Shown: positions 1-6,698, counted from the first letter of the stretch. The stretch: 13,749 nucleotides of DNA from CAZGSN01 sp964371655 (GCA_964371655.1 CAYJOD010000133.1:1-13749), one strand, 5' to 3'. A program made the numbers and translations. The notes: generated from the sequence alone by a model not told the origin.

Positions 1-242
1 CGGGAGCAAGCTCCCGCACTCCAAAGCGCCCACGACGAATTTATGTGCAAAGCCCACGTGAGGATCTCGACCGGAGCCGCGACCGTCACGGAGCGGTGAT
101 TCGTGCGATCTGCCACACCCTGAGCTGCGACTGCCGAACATCGTCGTGGGGCGCGAATATTCCTGAAGCCGCACGTCACCCGGATCCCTGTCTCGTCGCC
201 TCCCCCTTTGACACATAGGCCGAAAAGCCGCAGATCATTCCC
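1..242. other. Leader region with REP-like hairpin; no gene seen
   Basis: The first 16 bases form a near-perfect hairpin (arms CGGGAGC at 1-7 and GCTCCCG at 10-16, loop AA), of the kind found in dispersed intergenic repeats. The rest holds no convincing reading frame. A perfect TTGACA at 208-213 precedes the MFS gene, but the hexamer 17 bases further on (231-236, CAGATC) is a poor -10, so the promoter call is weak. An in-frame TAG at 216-218 means the MFS gene cannot start upstream of 243. Confidence 0.5.
208..213 (+). promoter_or_regulatory. Possible -35 box of the MFS gene
   Basis: This is an exact TTGACA lying 29 bases before the MFS start codon. The expected -10 position (231-236, CAGATC) matches the consensus poorly, and the transcript would be almost leaderless. 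It is listed only because the hexamer is exact in a GC-rich context. Confidence 0.2.
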
Positions 243-1454
243 ATGCCTGCGACACGCGCGGACGAGGGCACCAACCAGCGCAACGCTTTGCTCGCCGGAT
301 TCCTCGGCTGGACCCTCGACGCGTTCGACTTCTTCATCCTCGTCATGGTGTTGGACGCGGTCGCGAAAGATTTCGGGCGGTCGCGGCCGGAGATTGCGCT
401 CACGCTAACGGCGAGCTTGGCGATGCGTCCGCTCGGCGCGCTGCTCTTCGGCATCATGGCGGATCGCTACGGGCGCCGAGTGCCACTGATGCTGGACCTG
501 GTTTTCTACTCGATCGTCGAGGTCCTGTCGGGTTTGGCGCCGGACTACCGAAGCTTTCTCATCCTCCGGCTGCTGTTCGGCATCGGCATGGGCGGCGAGT
601 GGGGCGTTGGGGCATCGCTGGCGATGGAGTCGGTGCCGGCGAAGTGGCGCGGGGTGCTGTCCGGTCTTTTGCAGGAAGGCTACGCGCTCGGCTACCTGCT
701 GGCCGCGATTGCCTACTTCGTGGTCTTCCCGCGCTTTGGGTGGCGCGCCATGTTCTTCCTCGGCGGCCTGCCGGCGTTGTTGTCGCTCTTCGTGCGCGCC
801 CGAGTGAAGGAATCGGAGGCCTGGCAGGAGCAGCGCATGACCGACTGGGGCAGCTACACGCGCGCCATCGCCAGCAACTGGCGGCGCTTCCTGTACCTGG
901 TGGCGCTGATGGCGATGATGAACATGATCTCGCACGGCACGCAGGACATGTACCCGACGTTCCTCCAGCACCAGCGGCAGTTCACGCCGCAGGACACGGC
1001 GCTGGTGACGATCGTCGCGATGCTTGGGGCGATCATTGGTGGTGTGCTGTTCGGTTTCTTATCCGACCGCATCGGCCGCCGGCGCGCCATGGTGAGCGCG
1101 GCGCTGGCGGGTGTGCTCGTCGTACCATTGTGGGTATTCGCGCCCAACACACCGCTGATCATCCTGGGCGCGTTCCTCATGCAGTTCATGGTGCAAGGTG
1201 CCTGGGGCGTGATCCCGGCGCATCTCAACGAGCTGTCTCCGGGGCTCCTACGTGGCTTCTTCCCGGGCTTCGCGTATCAGCTTGGCGTGCTGGCCGCGTC
1301 GAGCATCACCTACATCGAGGCATTGCTGGGCGAACACTTCACCTACGCGGAGGCCATGGGCCTGCTGGCGACGACGGTGCTGCTGGTCGACGCTTTGGTG
1401 ATTGCTCTCGGCCCGGAGGAGAAGGGTGTGTCGTTCAGGAAGAGTGATACCTAA
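243..1454 (+). CDS. MFS transporter, sialate/carboxylate:H+ symporter type
   Basis: This encodes a 403-residue major facilitator superfamily permease of the inner membrane, expected to have 12 helices. Seen: the first-helix motif LDAFDFF (25-31), the loop 2-3 signature ADRYGRR (73-79), its second-half counterpart SDRIGRRR (274-281), and the stretch GMGGEWGVGASLAME (115-129) typical of helix 4-5. The DAFDFF and GGEW segments resemble the metabolite:H+ (sialate, lactate, aromatic acid) symporter branch, so a proton-coupled organic acid importer is inferred; the substrate cannot be read from sequence. The length is normal and both halves are intact. The start is fixed by an upstream in-frame stop at 216-218. 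There is no clear Shine-Dalgarno site. It stands alone, convergent with the sigma-factor operon, and its stop codon lies inside a 10-bp repeat that bounds a possible inserted element. Confidence 0.9.
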   Translation: MPATRADEGTNQRNALLAGFLGWTLDAFDFFILVMVLDAVAKDFGRSRPEIALTLTASLAMRPLGALLFGIMADRYGRRVPLMLDLVFYSIVEVLSGLAPDYRSFLILRLLFGIGMGGEWGVGASLAMESVPAKWRGVLSGLLQEGYALGYLLAAIAYFVVFPRFGWRAMFFLGGLPALLSLFVRARVKESEAWQEQRMTDWGSYTRAIASNWRRFLYLVALMAMMNMISHGTQDMYPTFLQHQRQFTPQDTALVTIVAMLGAIIGGVLFGFLSDRIGRRRAMVSAALAGVLVVPLWVFAPNTPLIILGAFLMQFMVQGAWGVIPAHLNELSPGLLRGFFPGFAYQLGVLAASSITYIEALLGEHFTYAEAMGLLATTVLLVDALVIALGPEEKGVSFRKSDT

Positions 1455-1494
1455 CGGGCGATGCCGATCGGTTAAGGACCTTCCCCGCCCCGAA

Positions 1495-1625
1495 GAGACT
1501 GTCGATAAAGTCGCGTAGGGCCGGTTGTACCGGCCGGTTGGGTGGAAAATACGGTCGGCACAGCCGGCCCTACGAGGCGGCACGAAACTCGCACTCCCGC
1601 TACGCCGGAGAAAATCGACAGTCTC
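1495..1625. repeat. Nested inverted repeats
   Basis: The outer arms GAGACTGTCGAT (1495-1506) and ATCGACAGTCTC (1614-1625) are perfect 12-bp complements. Inside them, 1514-1535 (beginning CGTAGGGCCGG) pairs with 1553-1574 (ending CCGGCCCTACG), 19 of 22 positions matching. The CGTAGGG start resembles hairpins near 6731 and 13716 in this window. Confidence 0.75.
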
Positions 1626-1647
1626 CGAAGGGGCAGGGATTCGAAAG

Positions 1648-1666
1648 CCCAGGGCAACGCCCTGGG
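1648..1666. repeat. REP-like perfect hairpin
   Basis: The arms CCCAGGGC (1648-1655) and GCCCTGGG (1659-1666) pair perfectly around AAC. This is one of four hairpins spaced through the intergenic element. Confidence 0.7.
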
Positions 1667-1687
1667 AATACCGTCGCGAAAGATAGA

Positions 1688-1744
1688 AGCCCTGAAGGGG
1701 CGAGATTCGTTCGGCTGCGATTCGAGTTTCGCCCTTTCAGGGCT
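1688..1744. repeat. Long imperfect hairpin, 22-bp arms
   Basis: The arm 1688-1709 (starting AGCCCTGAAGGGGCGA) and the arm 1723-1744 (ending CGCCCTTTCAGGGCT) are complementary at 19 of 22 positions, with a 13-base loop. The AGCCCTGAAGGGGC core is a typical intergenic repeat word. Confidence 0.7.
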
Positions 1745-1765
1745 TGCGACCCAGACGTTCCATTT

Positions 1766-1784
1766 CCCGGGGCGATGCCCCGGG
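1766..1784. repeat. REP-like perfect hairpin
   Basis: The arms CCCGGGGC (1766-1773) and GCCCCGGG (1777-1784) pair perfectly around GAT. A further palindrome, GCCCCTTCGGGGC, follows at 1798-1810. The pair forms the right end of the putative element. Confidence 0.7.
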
Positions 1785-1892
1785 CTATCGGGTTGAAGCC
1801 CCTTCGGGGCGGAGTCCGCCGCCTCAACCGACGGGCATTGACCTAACGGGTAGTGCCGCTGCGGTGACAGAGGGGGAGTCGTCCCCAAGCTC

Positions 1893-2159
1893 TCAAGCCT
1901 GCGGGATGGTGACTTCCACCGAGATGCCGAGGACCTCGGTGACGATGAAGTACAACGCCAGAAGCGCGCCGAGCAGAACGACGACGGAGCCGACCGCGAC
2001 GCCGCTGAGCAGGACCAGGGAGAGTATCGAGGCGAGGGCGGCCATCGTGGTCAGCATCGGGTTCACGATCATTGCCGGCTGCAGTAGAGTTGTCAGACGC
2101 TGCACGACAATGGCACCGCTGACGATCTCGTCGAGTAAGGTGAGAATCGTGGGAAACAT
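1893..2159 (-). CDS. Small two-helix membrane protein, unknown function
   Basis: This encodes an 88-residue protein with a short, partly amphipathic N-terminus (1-35) followed by two hydrophobic stretches, about 36-56 (MLTTMAALASILSLVLLSGV) and 57-80, and a short tail VEVTIPQA. Two transmembrane helices with a tight turn are predicted. I recognise no family. It is called real because its ATG (2159-2157) overlaps the stop codon of the preceding gene by one base (TGATG), a usual sign of translational coupling, and because its composition is that of a clean membrane protein. It is the last gene of the sigma/anti-sigma unit and so may act in the same envelope response, for example as a membrane partner of the secreted protein before it. 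That role is inferred from position only. Confidence 0.7.
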   Translation of the reverse strand: MFPTILTLLDEIVSGAIVVQRLTTLLQPAMIVNPMLTTMAALASILSLVLLSGVAVGSVVVLLGALLALYFIVTEVLGISVEVTIPQA

Positions 2160-2647
2160 CAGTCCACCATGTTAGCGCCGATCGCGAGGATCAGCACCCC
2201 ATCTGCTTGCCGTGGTCCGCCGATGAGAAACATGCCGCGATCGCGCAGCGACAGCACGGTGTCGATGATCGGCCGCGCGCCCTCGAGCACCAGCACTTTC
2301 ATCGACACGCGATCGTTCTTGTACTCGCGCGGAATGACCACGACATAACGGCCGCCCGGAATCTCGAAGCTGGCGCGCGTGCCCCAGGCGACTCGTTGGC
2401 GCTCTTCCTTCACCAGTTGATAGGAGGTGTAGGAGAATAAACGGTTGAATTGTCGGTGCATCGACGCCAGGCGATGATCGAACTCCGTCCCGGAGTTACT
2501 GGCCAGAACCGCACCGATGCGAACCTCGACGAGCGCGTGCGCGGTCTGGGTATTCAAAATCGCATGCTCGGTCTGGGCGAGGAGGGCCGCCGGTGCCACA
2601 CAAGCGGCAACGAACGTCGTGACGGAAAGAAGACGGCGACACGTCAC
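2159..2647 (-). CDS. Secreted (periplasmic) protein of the ECF operon, unknown function
   Basis: This encodes a 162-residue protein starting with GTG. It has a signal peptide: basic MTCRRLL, hydrophobic core to about 23, likely cleavage LLA|QTEH after residue 24. The mature part has a segment rich in Phe, Tyr and basic residues (RQFNRLFSYTSYQLVKEER, 65-83), then beta-rich stretches with RYVVVIPREYK (100-110), VSMKVLVLEGARPIIDT (114-130) and GVLILAIGA (150-158). No enzyme motif is seen. The GTG start overlaps the anti-sigma stop (GTGA, 4 bases), so coupled translation is likely. I have the impression that similar small proteins follow ECF sigma/zf-HC2 pairs in other deltaproteobacteria. A role in sensing or outer-membrane maintenance is an inference from position. 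Confidence 0.8.
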   Translation of the reverse strand: MTCRRLLSVTTFVAACVAPAALLAQTEHAILNTQTAHALVEVRIGAVLASNSGTEFDHRLASMHRQFNRLFSYTSYQLVKEERQRVAWGTRASFEIPGGRYVVVIPREYKNDRVSMKVLVLEGARPIIDTVLSLRDRGMFLIGGPRQADGVLILAIGANMVD

Positions 2648-3180
2648 TGAGCCGCGTCCTCCACGATAGAATCGTCGCTGACCCAGAGCAGGGTCGTGCT
2701 GGTCTCGGGGTCGCTCATCAGCGCCACCGAATCGGCCTCGGTCTCGAGCGAATCGATCGAAGCTTCATTGCTTTCCGCGATCACAATCTGGGGTGCGGCC
2801 GGCGTGGCTCCGGGCTGTTGCGTTTGGGTCAAGAAAAAGAAGGCCAGGGCGGCCAGCATTGCCGCCGCAGCGAAGGCGGGGACCCCTAGGTTCCAGCGCG
2901 GCGCCGACTCTTCCCACCAGCGCAGGAGCCGCTGCGTTGCCGAGATCCTTCGCGCCGGTAGCTTGACTTCGATGGATGACCACAGGTGGCTCAAATCCAC
3001 TTCGTCGACGCGTTTGTTGATGGTTGTCCGGAGCAGCTCCTGAAGCCCTTCCATCTGGCTCAACTCGCCTTCACACGAGGTGCATCGGGAGCTGTGCAAG
3101 GCAAGAGCGCGCATCTGACGCGAGTCGAGCTCGCCATCGAAGAACAGCGGTAGGAGATTGGTGACGTCGCGGCAGGTCAT
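2644..3180 (-). CDS. Anti-sigma factor, zf-HC2 (ZAS) type, single membrane helix
   Basis: This encodes a 178-residue membrane anti-sigma factor that should bind the ECF sigma factor encoded just upstream and release it on an envelope signal. Seen: an N-terminal zinc-binding ZAS motif H29-x3-C33-x2-C36 with an additional Cys3, a helical region to about 90, one transmembrane helix at about 98-117 (ending AALAFFFLTQ), and an acidic periplasmic tail ending in TTLLWVSDDSIVEDAAQ. The start is supported by AAGGGA at 3192-3187, six bases before the ATG. The gene lies 69 bp after the sigma stop and overlaps the next gene by 4 bases. The conserved-looking LLWVSDD near the C-terminus could be a signal- or partner-binding segment, but this is a guess. 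Confidence 0.88.
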   Translation of the reverse strand: MTCRDVTNLLPLFFDGELDSRQMRALALHSSRCTSCEGELSQMEGLQELLRTTINKRVDEVDLSHLWSSIEVKLPARRISATQRLLRWWEESAPRWNLGVPAFAAAAMLAALAFFFLTQTQQPGATPAAPQIVIAESNEASIDSLETEADSVALMSDPETSTTLLWVSDDSIVEDAAQ

Positions 3181-3186
3181 CCGACA

Positions 3187-3192
3187 TCCCTT
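3187..3192 (-). promoter_or_regulatory. Ribosome binding site of the anti-sigma gene
   Basis: AAGGGA on the minus strand, six bases upstream of the ATG at 3180, is a good Shine-Dalgarno match. It supports this start. Confidence 0.6.
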
Positions 3193-3249
3193 AAGGGCGC
3201 GGCAGGAAACGATGGGGAGAGTGGAAAACTCATGAGGCCGACCGCGAGA

Positions 3250-3828
3250 TCAAACACAATCCTTGAGCTTTTTCTGGAGCTTTTGGCGGGCATAATGCAG
3301 GCGACTCATCACCGTTCCCTTCGAACACTGCATCACGCGGCTGATCTCGTCGTACGACAGGCCCTCAACTTCGCGCAGAAGTATGACGGCTTTGTGATCG
3401 GGGGTCAACTCATCGATGGCTTGCTTGACGCGCTCGCCGATCTCGCGTGACTGGGTTTCTTCGAACGGCTCAGGAGTACCTTCCTCCTTGAACTGAGGCT
3501 CGTAGCTATCGCTGGTCGCATTGGGACTCACGAGATCCTCGAAGGCGATGGTCGGATGGCGACGCTCGCTGCGGCGGAAGTCGATGGCACGGTTGACGGC
3601 GATGCGATACAGCCACGTGTAAAAGGACGATTCGCCCTTGAATCGATCCAGGCTCTCGTAAGCCTTGATGAATGTGTCTTGAGCGATCTCCAACGCATCA
3701 TCCTGGTTATGCACCATGCCCATCGCGACCGACACGACCCTACGCTGGTACTTCTCGACTAGGTCGCGAAACGCCGCCTTGTCACCCTGGAGGCACTCAC
3801 GCACCAATTCGCGATCGCTACGCTCCAC
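3250..3828 (-). CDS. RNA polymerase sigma factor, ECF (RpoE-like) family
   Basis: This encodes a 192-residue extracytoplasmic-function sigma factor that directs RNA polymerase to stress promoters. Region 2 spans about 20-90, with the core-binding stretch DALEIAQDTFIKAY (44-57) and the -10-recognition part WLYRIAVNRAIDFRRSERR (72-90). Region 4 spans about 137-190, starting LTPDHKAVILLREVEGLSYDE, with the helix-turn-helix around SYDEISRVMQCSKGTVMSRL (158-177) for the -35 element. The acidic linker 97-130 is usual for ECF factors. The start is GTG at 3828, with GAGG eight bases upstream. Its partner anti-sigma factor follows directly. polA ends 61 bp upstream on the same strand, so some read-through from polA is possible; the short AT-rich spacer 3829-3888 may hold its own promoter. 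Confidence 0.93.
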   Translation of the reverse strand: MERSDRELVRECLQGDKAAFRDLVEKYQRRVVSVAMGMVHNQDDALEIAQDTFIKAYESLDRFKGESSFYTWLYRIAVNRAIDFRRSERRHPTIAFEDLVSPNATSDSYEPQFKEEGTPEPFEETQSREIGERVKQAIDELTPDHKAVILLREVEGLSYDEISRVMQCSKGTVMSRLHYARQKLQKKLKDCV

Positions 3829-3888
3829 AGCACCAGCCTCTAGACGGACTCATTTGATGCTTATTCAACAAAATACTTGCGCTGGCGC

Positions 3889-6465
3889 TCAATGCGCCTC
3901 GGCCCAGTTCTTACCGATCCCGATATCGACCTTGAGCGGCACGGACAACGACAACACCCCCTCCATCTCCTGGCGAACGACGGCGCGGCAGCGATCGCAG
4001 TCCGCCTCTACCACTTCGAAGAGAAGCTCGTCGTGCACCTGCAGAATCATCGTCGCACGCACACCCTCGCGCAAGATCCGCCGGTCGACCGCGAGCATCG
4101 CGGCTTTGATGACGTCAGCCGCCGATCCTTGGATTGGCATATTGACGGCGACTCGCTCCGCCGCCTGCACCAGGCCACGGTCGCCGCTGCTGAGGTCGCG
4201 GACCGCACGCCGGCGCCCGAGCACGGTGGTGGCAAAGCCGCGCCTGCGGGCTTCGTCGCGGCTGCGTTCAAGGTAGGCACGAACGGCGGGGTAGCGGTCG
4301 AAGTACTGACGAATGTACTGCTCCGCCTCCTTCACTCCGACTCCGAGCTCGCGCGCCAGGCTCTGTGGCCCCATGCCGTAGAGAATCCCGAAGTTGATGA
4401 CTTTGGCGCTGCGGCGCATGTCGCTGGTAACCGTCCCGCGTAGGACTCCAAAGACCTCGGCCGCGGTGCGGCTGTGGATATCCTCATCGGCCTGAAAGGC
4501 GGCGAGCAGTCCGGCGTCTTGCGATAAGTGTGCGAGGAGGCGGAGCTCGATCTGAGAGTAATCGGCGCTGAGCAGGAGGGTGCCTGGCGCCGCTACGAAG
4601 GCGCTGCGAATGCGCTTGCCGTCGTCGCCCCGGATCGGAATGTTTTGGAGGTTCGGATCACTCGAGCTCAGTCGCCCGGTGGCGGCGATGGTCTGATTGA
4701 AGCGTGTATGCAGGCGGCCGGTCTTCGGGTTCAGCACCGCCGGCAGCGCATCGACATAGGTCGACTTGAGCTTGGCGAGGGCGCGATAGTCGAGAATCTT
4801 GGCGGGTAGCGGGTGATTGGCGGCGAGCCGGGTGAGCACGTCGACATCGGTCGACAAACCGGTCTTGCCGCGGCGCACCCCGCGACTGGAAAGGCCCAGG
4901 CGTTCGAAGAGCACCGCTCGCAGCTGTGGCGGGGAGAGAATGTTGAACGGGCCTCCGGCGAGCTCGTAGATCTCCTTCATCAAGGCCGCCATGCGCGTTT
5001 CGATGTCGCTGCTCATGGCGGCAAAGGCCTCGCGGTCGAGGCATACGCCGTGCTGCTCCATGCGCGCTAGTAGAGGGACCAGCGGCATCTCGATGTCGTA
5101 GAAGAGGCGGTGCAGCTCCTTTTGTTCGAGCTGCTCGGCAAAGCGTTGGCGCAATGCCGGGAGCAGCGATACGCCGTTGGCGAGATCGGCGCGGCCGTCT
5201 CGAAACCTCGCCAGATTCACCCCAAGGATGTCGAGGGCGAGGTCCTCGAGACGATGTGTCGGCGACGCCTCGAGAAGGTAGGAGGCGACCATCACATCGA
5301 AACCCGGCTCGGGCTGCGGCTCGGTCACGCCGATGTCGCGCAAGTTCCAGAGCTCCTGTTTGAGGTCGTGTGCGATCTTCTCGATGCTGCGGTCAAGGAA
5401 GAGGTCGCCGACGAACTTGATCTGAGTGCTATCCACCGAAGCCACCTTTCCCGTGGAGTCGGCGAAGACGAGGCCTTGAGCATCAACCGCAAAGGCGACG
5501 CTCCCCGTGTCGTGCGCGGCGGCATGAAACGGCGCCAGCTCGTCGCTGGACAAGGTTGCCAGCTGCGTCGCGACGGCTGGGGCGGTGCGCGACAGCTCGG
5601 TGAGCAGGCGCTGGAAGCCGTAGCGCAAGAAAAGCGCCCGCAGCATGTCGGGATTCGCTCCCTGGTAACGGAAGCGATCGAGGTTGCAGTCGATCTCGAC
5701 GTCGGTACGCAATGTGGCCAACGCCCGCGACAGTCGGGCGCTGTCGGCCTGTTGACGCAGGGTGGTGGCGAGCTTCTTGGCGCCGCGAATGTCGGTGGCC
5801 TTCTCCACCTCGTCGAGGTGCTGCAACAAATTGTCGACGCTGCCGAAGCGCTGGACCAATATCGTGGCGGTCTTCTCGCCGATGCCCTTTACTCCGGGGA
5901 TGTTGTCGACGGTATCGCCCATCAATCCGAGCAAGTCGGCGACCTGCGACGGGTCTACGCCCAGGCGCGCCCGCACCGCGGCAGCATCGAAGCGGCGGTC
6001 GCGCATGGTATCCCACAGCTCGATGCGGTCGCTGACGAGCTGCATGAGGTCCTTGTCGCCGGTGATGATGACCGTCTGCATGCCGTCGGCTTCGGCTTTG
6101 CGTGCAATGGTGGCGATGACGTCGTCGGCCTCGACGCCGGGAAGAGCGATCGCTGCGATGGCGAAGGCATCGACGAGCTCGTGGACGAGGGGAAACTGCA
6201 CACTCAAGTCGTCCGGCATCGCCGGTCGCTGCGCCTTGTAGGCTTCGTACATCTCGTCGCGAAACGTCGGCCCCGGCGCATCAAAGATCGCGGCAAGGTA
6301 TTCGGGCTGGACGTCGCGCAAGAGCTTCAGGAGCATCGTCGTGACGCCGTAGACGGCGTGGGTTGGGGTTCCGTCCGGACTGCTGAGCGGCGGCAGGGCG
6401 TGAAAGGCGCGATACACGTAGGAGCTCGCGTCAATCAGGTACAAAGTCTTGCGCGCTGTATGCAT
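3889..6465 (-). CDS. polA: DNA polymerase I
   Basis: This encodes an 858-residue family A polymerase for Okazaki fragment maturation and repair synthesis. The 5' nuclease (1-290) is intact: IDASSYVYRAFHALPP (11-26), FDAP (61-64), YKAQRP, VEADDV (111-116), TGDKDL (135-140) and the DNA-binding VDNIPGVKGIGEKTA (186-200). The polymerase part carries motif A DYSQIELR (635-642), motif B RRSAKVINFGILYG (684-697; Phe692 at the nucleotide-selecting position) and motif C VHDELL (810-815). The 3'-5' exonuclease region (about 310-450) is short and degenerate: no DTE motif, LKQE where E. coli has LKYD, and no clear third acidic motif, so proofreading is probably absent. It is shorter than E. coli Pol I (928). 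ATG 6465 gives the usual N-terminus; the frame stays open upstream, across the assembly gap, but that part is not protein-like. No Shine-Dalgarno site is obvious. Confidence 0.96.
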   Translation of the reverse strand: MHTARKTLYLIDASSYVYRAFHALPPLSSPDGTPTHAVYGVTTMLLKLLRDVQPEYLAAIFDAPGPTFRDEMYEAYKAQRPAMPDDLSVQFPLVHELVDAFAIAAIALPGVEADDVIATIARKAEADGMQTVIITGDKDLMQLVSDRIELWDTMRDRRFDAAAVRARLGVDPSQVADLLGLMGDTVDNIPGVKGIGEKTATILVQRFGSVDNLLQHLDEVEKATDIRGAKKLATTLRQQADSARLSRALATLRTDVEIDCNLDRFRYQGANPDMLRALFLRYGFQRLLTELSRTAPAVATQLATLSSDELAPFHAAAHDTGSVAFAVDAQGLVFADSTGKVASVDSTQIKFVGDLFLDRSIEKIAHDLKQELWNLRDIGVTEPQPEPGFDVMVASYLLEASPTHRLEDLALDILGVNLARFRDGRADLANGVSLLPALRQRFAEQLEQKELHRLFYDIEMPLVPLLARMEQHGVCLDREAFAAMSSDIETRMAALMKEIYELAGGPFNILSPPQLRAVLFERLGLSSRGVRRGKTGLSTDVDVLTRLAANHPLPAKILDYRALAKLKSTYVDALPAVLNPKTGRLHTRFNQTIAATGRLSSSDPNLQNIPIRGDDGKRIRSAFVAAPGTLLLSADYSQIELRLLAHLSQDAGLLAAFQADEDIHSRTAAEVFGVLRGTVTSDMRRSAKVINFGILYGMGPQSLARELGVGVKEAEQYIRQYFDRYPAVRAYLERSRDEARRRGFATTVLGRRRAVRDLSSGDRGLVQAAERVAVNMPIQGSAADVIKAAMLAVDRRILREGVRATMILQVHDELLFEVVEADCDRCRAVVRQEMEGVLSLSVPLKVDIGIGKNWAEAH

Positions 6466-6515
6466 GGCCCGGCGGTTCGTGGAGCCGCGCACGCTACCAA
6501 AGCTGACTTGACGTG

Positions 6516-6549
6516 TCCAACGCCGGCGACTCACGCGCCGGGCGTTGGA
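6516..6549. repeat. Inverted repeat upstream of polA
   Basis: The arm TCCAACGCCGGCG (6516-6528) pairs with CGCCGGGCGTTGGA (6536-6549) with a single bulged base and a 7-base loop. It begins about 50 bp before the polA start codon. It could be a terminator for something beyond the gap, or part of the polA leader; there is no T-tract. Confidence 0.55.
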
Positions 6550-6612
6550 GTACGGCGGAGGCTTCGATTGTTGCCGCGCTCGCCGGAGGTTGTCGCACGA
6601 ATGGCAGGGCGC

Positions 6613-6652
6613 GGGGCCCCCCCCCCCCCCCCCCGGGGGGGGGGCCCTTGCA
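6613..6652. other. C18/G10 homopolymer block, likely assembly artefact
   Basis: After GGGG there are 18 Cs (6617-6634), then 10 Gs (6635-6644), then CCC. It lies within 40 bases of the N gap. Such runs commonly arise at contig ends from poly-G sequencing errors, so the bases here should not be trusted. Confidence 0.7.
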
Positions 6653-6688
6653 ATGTTTGAAAAGTGACCCCACCCCGCCCGCCTCCGC

Positions 6689-6698
6689 NNNNNNNNNN
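6689..6698. other. Assembly gap (10 Ns)
   Basis: Ten consecutive Ns show that two contigs were joined by read-pair or long-range evidence. The real gap size is unknown. Confidence 0.97.

Larger units (their letters stand above)
1449..1850. mobile_element. Putative MITE/REP-type element with 10-bp direct repeats
   Basis: A perfect 10-bp direct repeat, ACCTAACGGG, occurs at 1449-1458 and 1841-1850. The 382 bp between the copies start and end with imperfect inverted repeats: 1459-1495 against the reverse complement of about 1802-1840. The outer 19 bases match at 15 positions, and there is an identical CCGCCCCGAAG further in. The interior is packed with hairpins and has no credible gene. This layout fits a non-autonomous transposable element with a target-site duplication. 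The left copy contains the TAA stop codon of the MFS gene, so insertion would have left that gene intact. No transposase is present. Alternatively it is a cluster of REP sequences with a chance flanking repeat. Confidence 0.5.

Noticed and set aside
405..971. Minus-strand frame of 188 codons within the MFS gene
   Set aside because: It is antisense to a clear transporter. Its translation is rich in Arg, His and Gln and not protein-like.
1538..1846. Short plus- and minus-strand frames in the palindromic spacer
   Set aside because: Translations follow the hairpin repeats (RGRDS, PGRCPG phrases on both strands), the usual sign of repeat DNA and not genes.
1873..1886. Short GGGGA/TCCCC stem after the 88-residue gene as a terminator
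   Set aside because: It is only five pairs with no T-tract. The larger hairpins of the neighbouring element are better candidates.
3841..3867. ECF-type autoregulatory promoter (TGAATAA, 15 bases, then CGTCTA, minus strand)
   Set aside because: The match to ECF consensus is loose, and the -10 would lie only about 12 bases before the start codon, leaving no room for the ribosome site.
5110..6660. Long plus-strand open frame of 516 codons opposite polA
   Set aside because: polA is certain on the minus strand. The antisense translation has no domains and reflects the GC-rich codon pattern.
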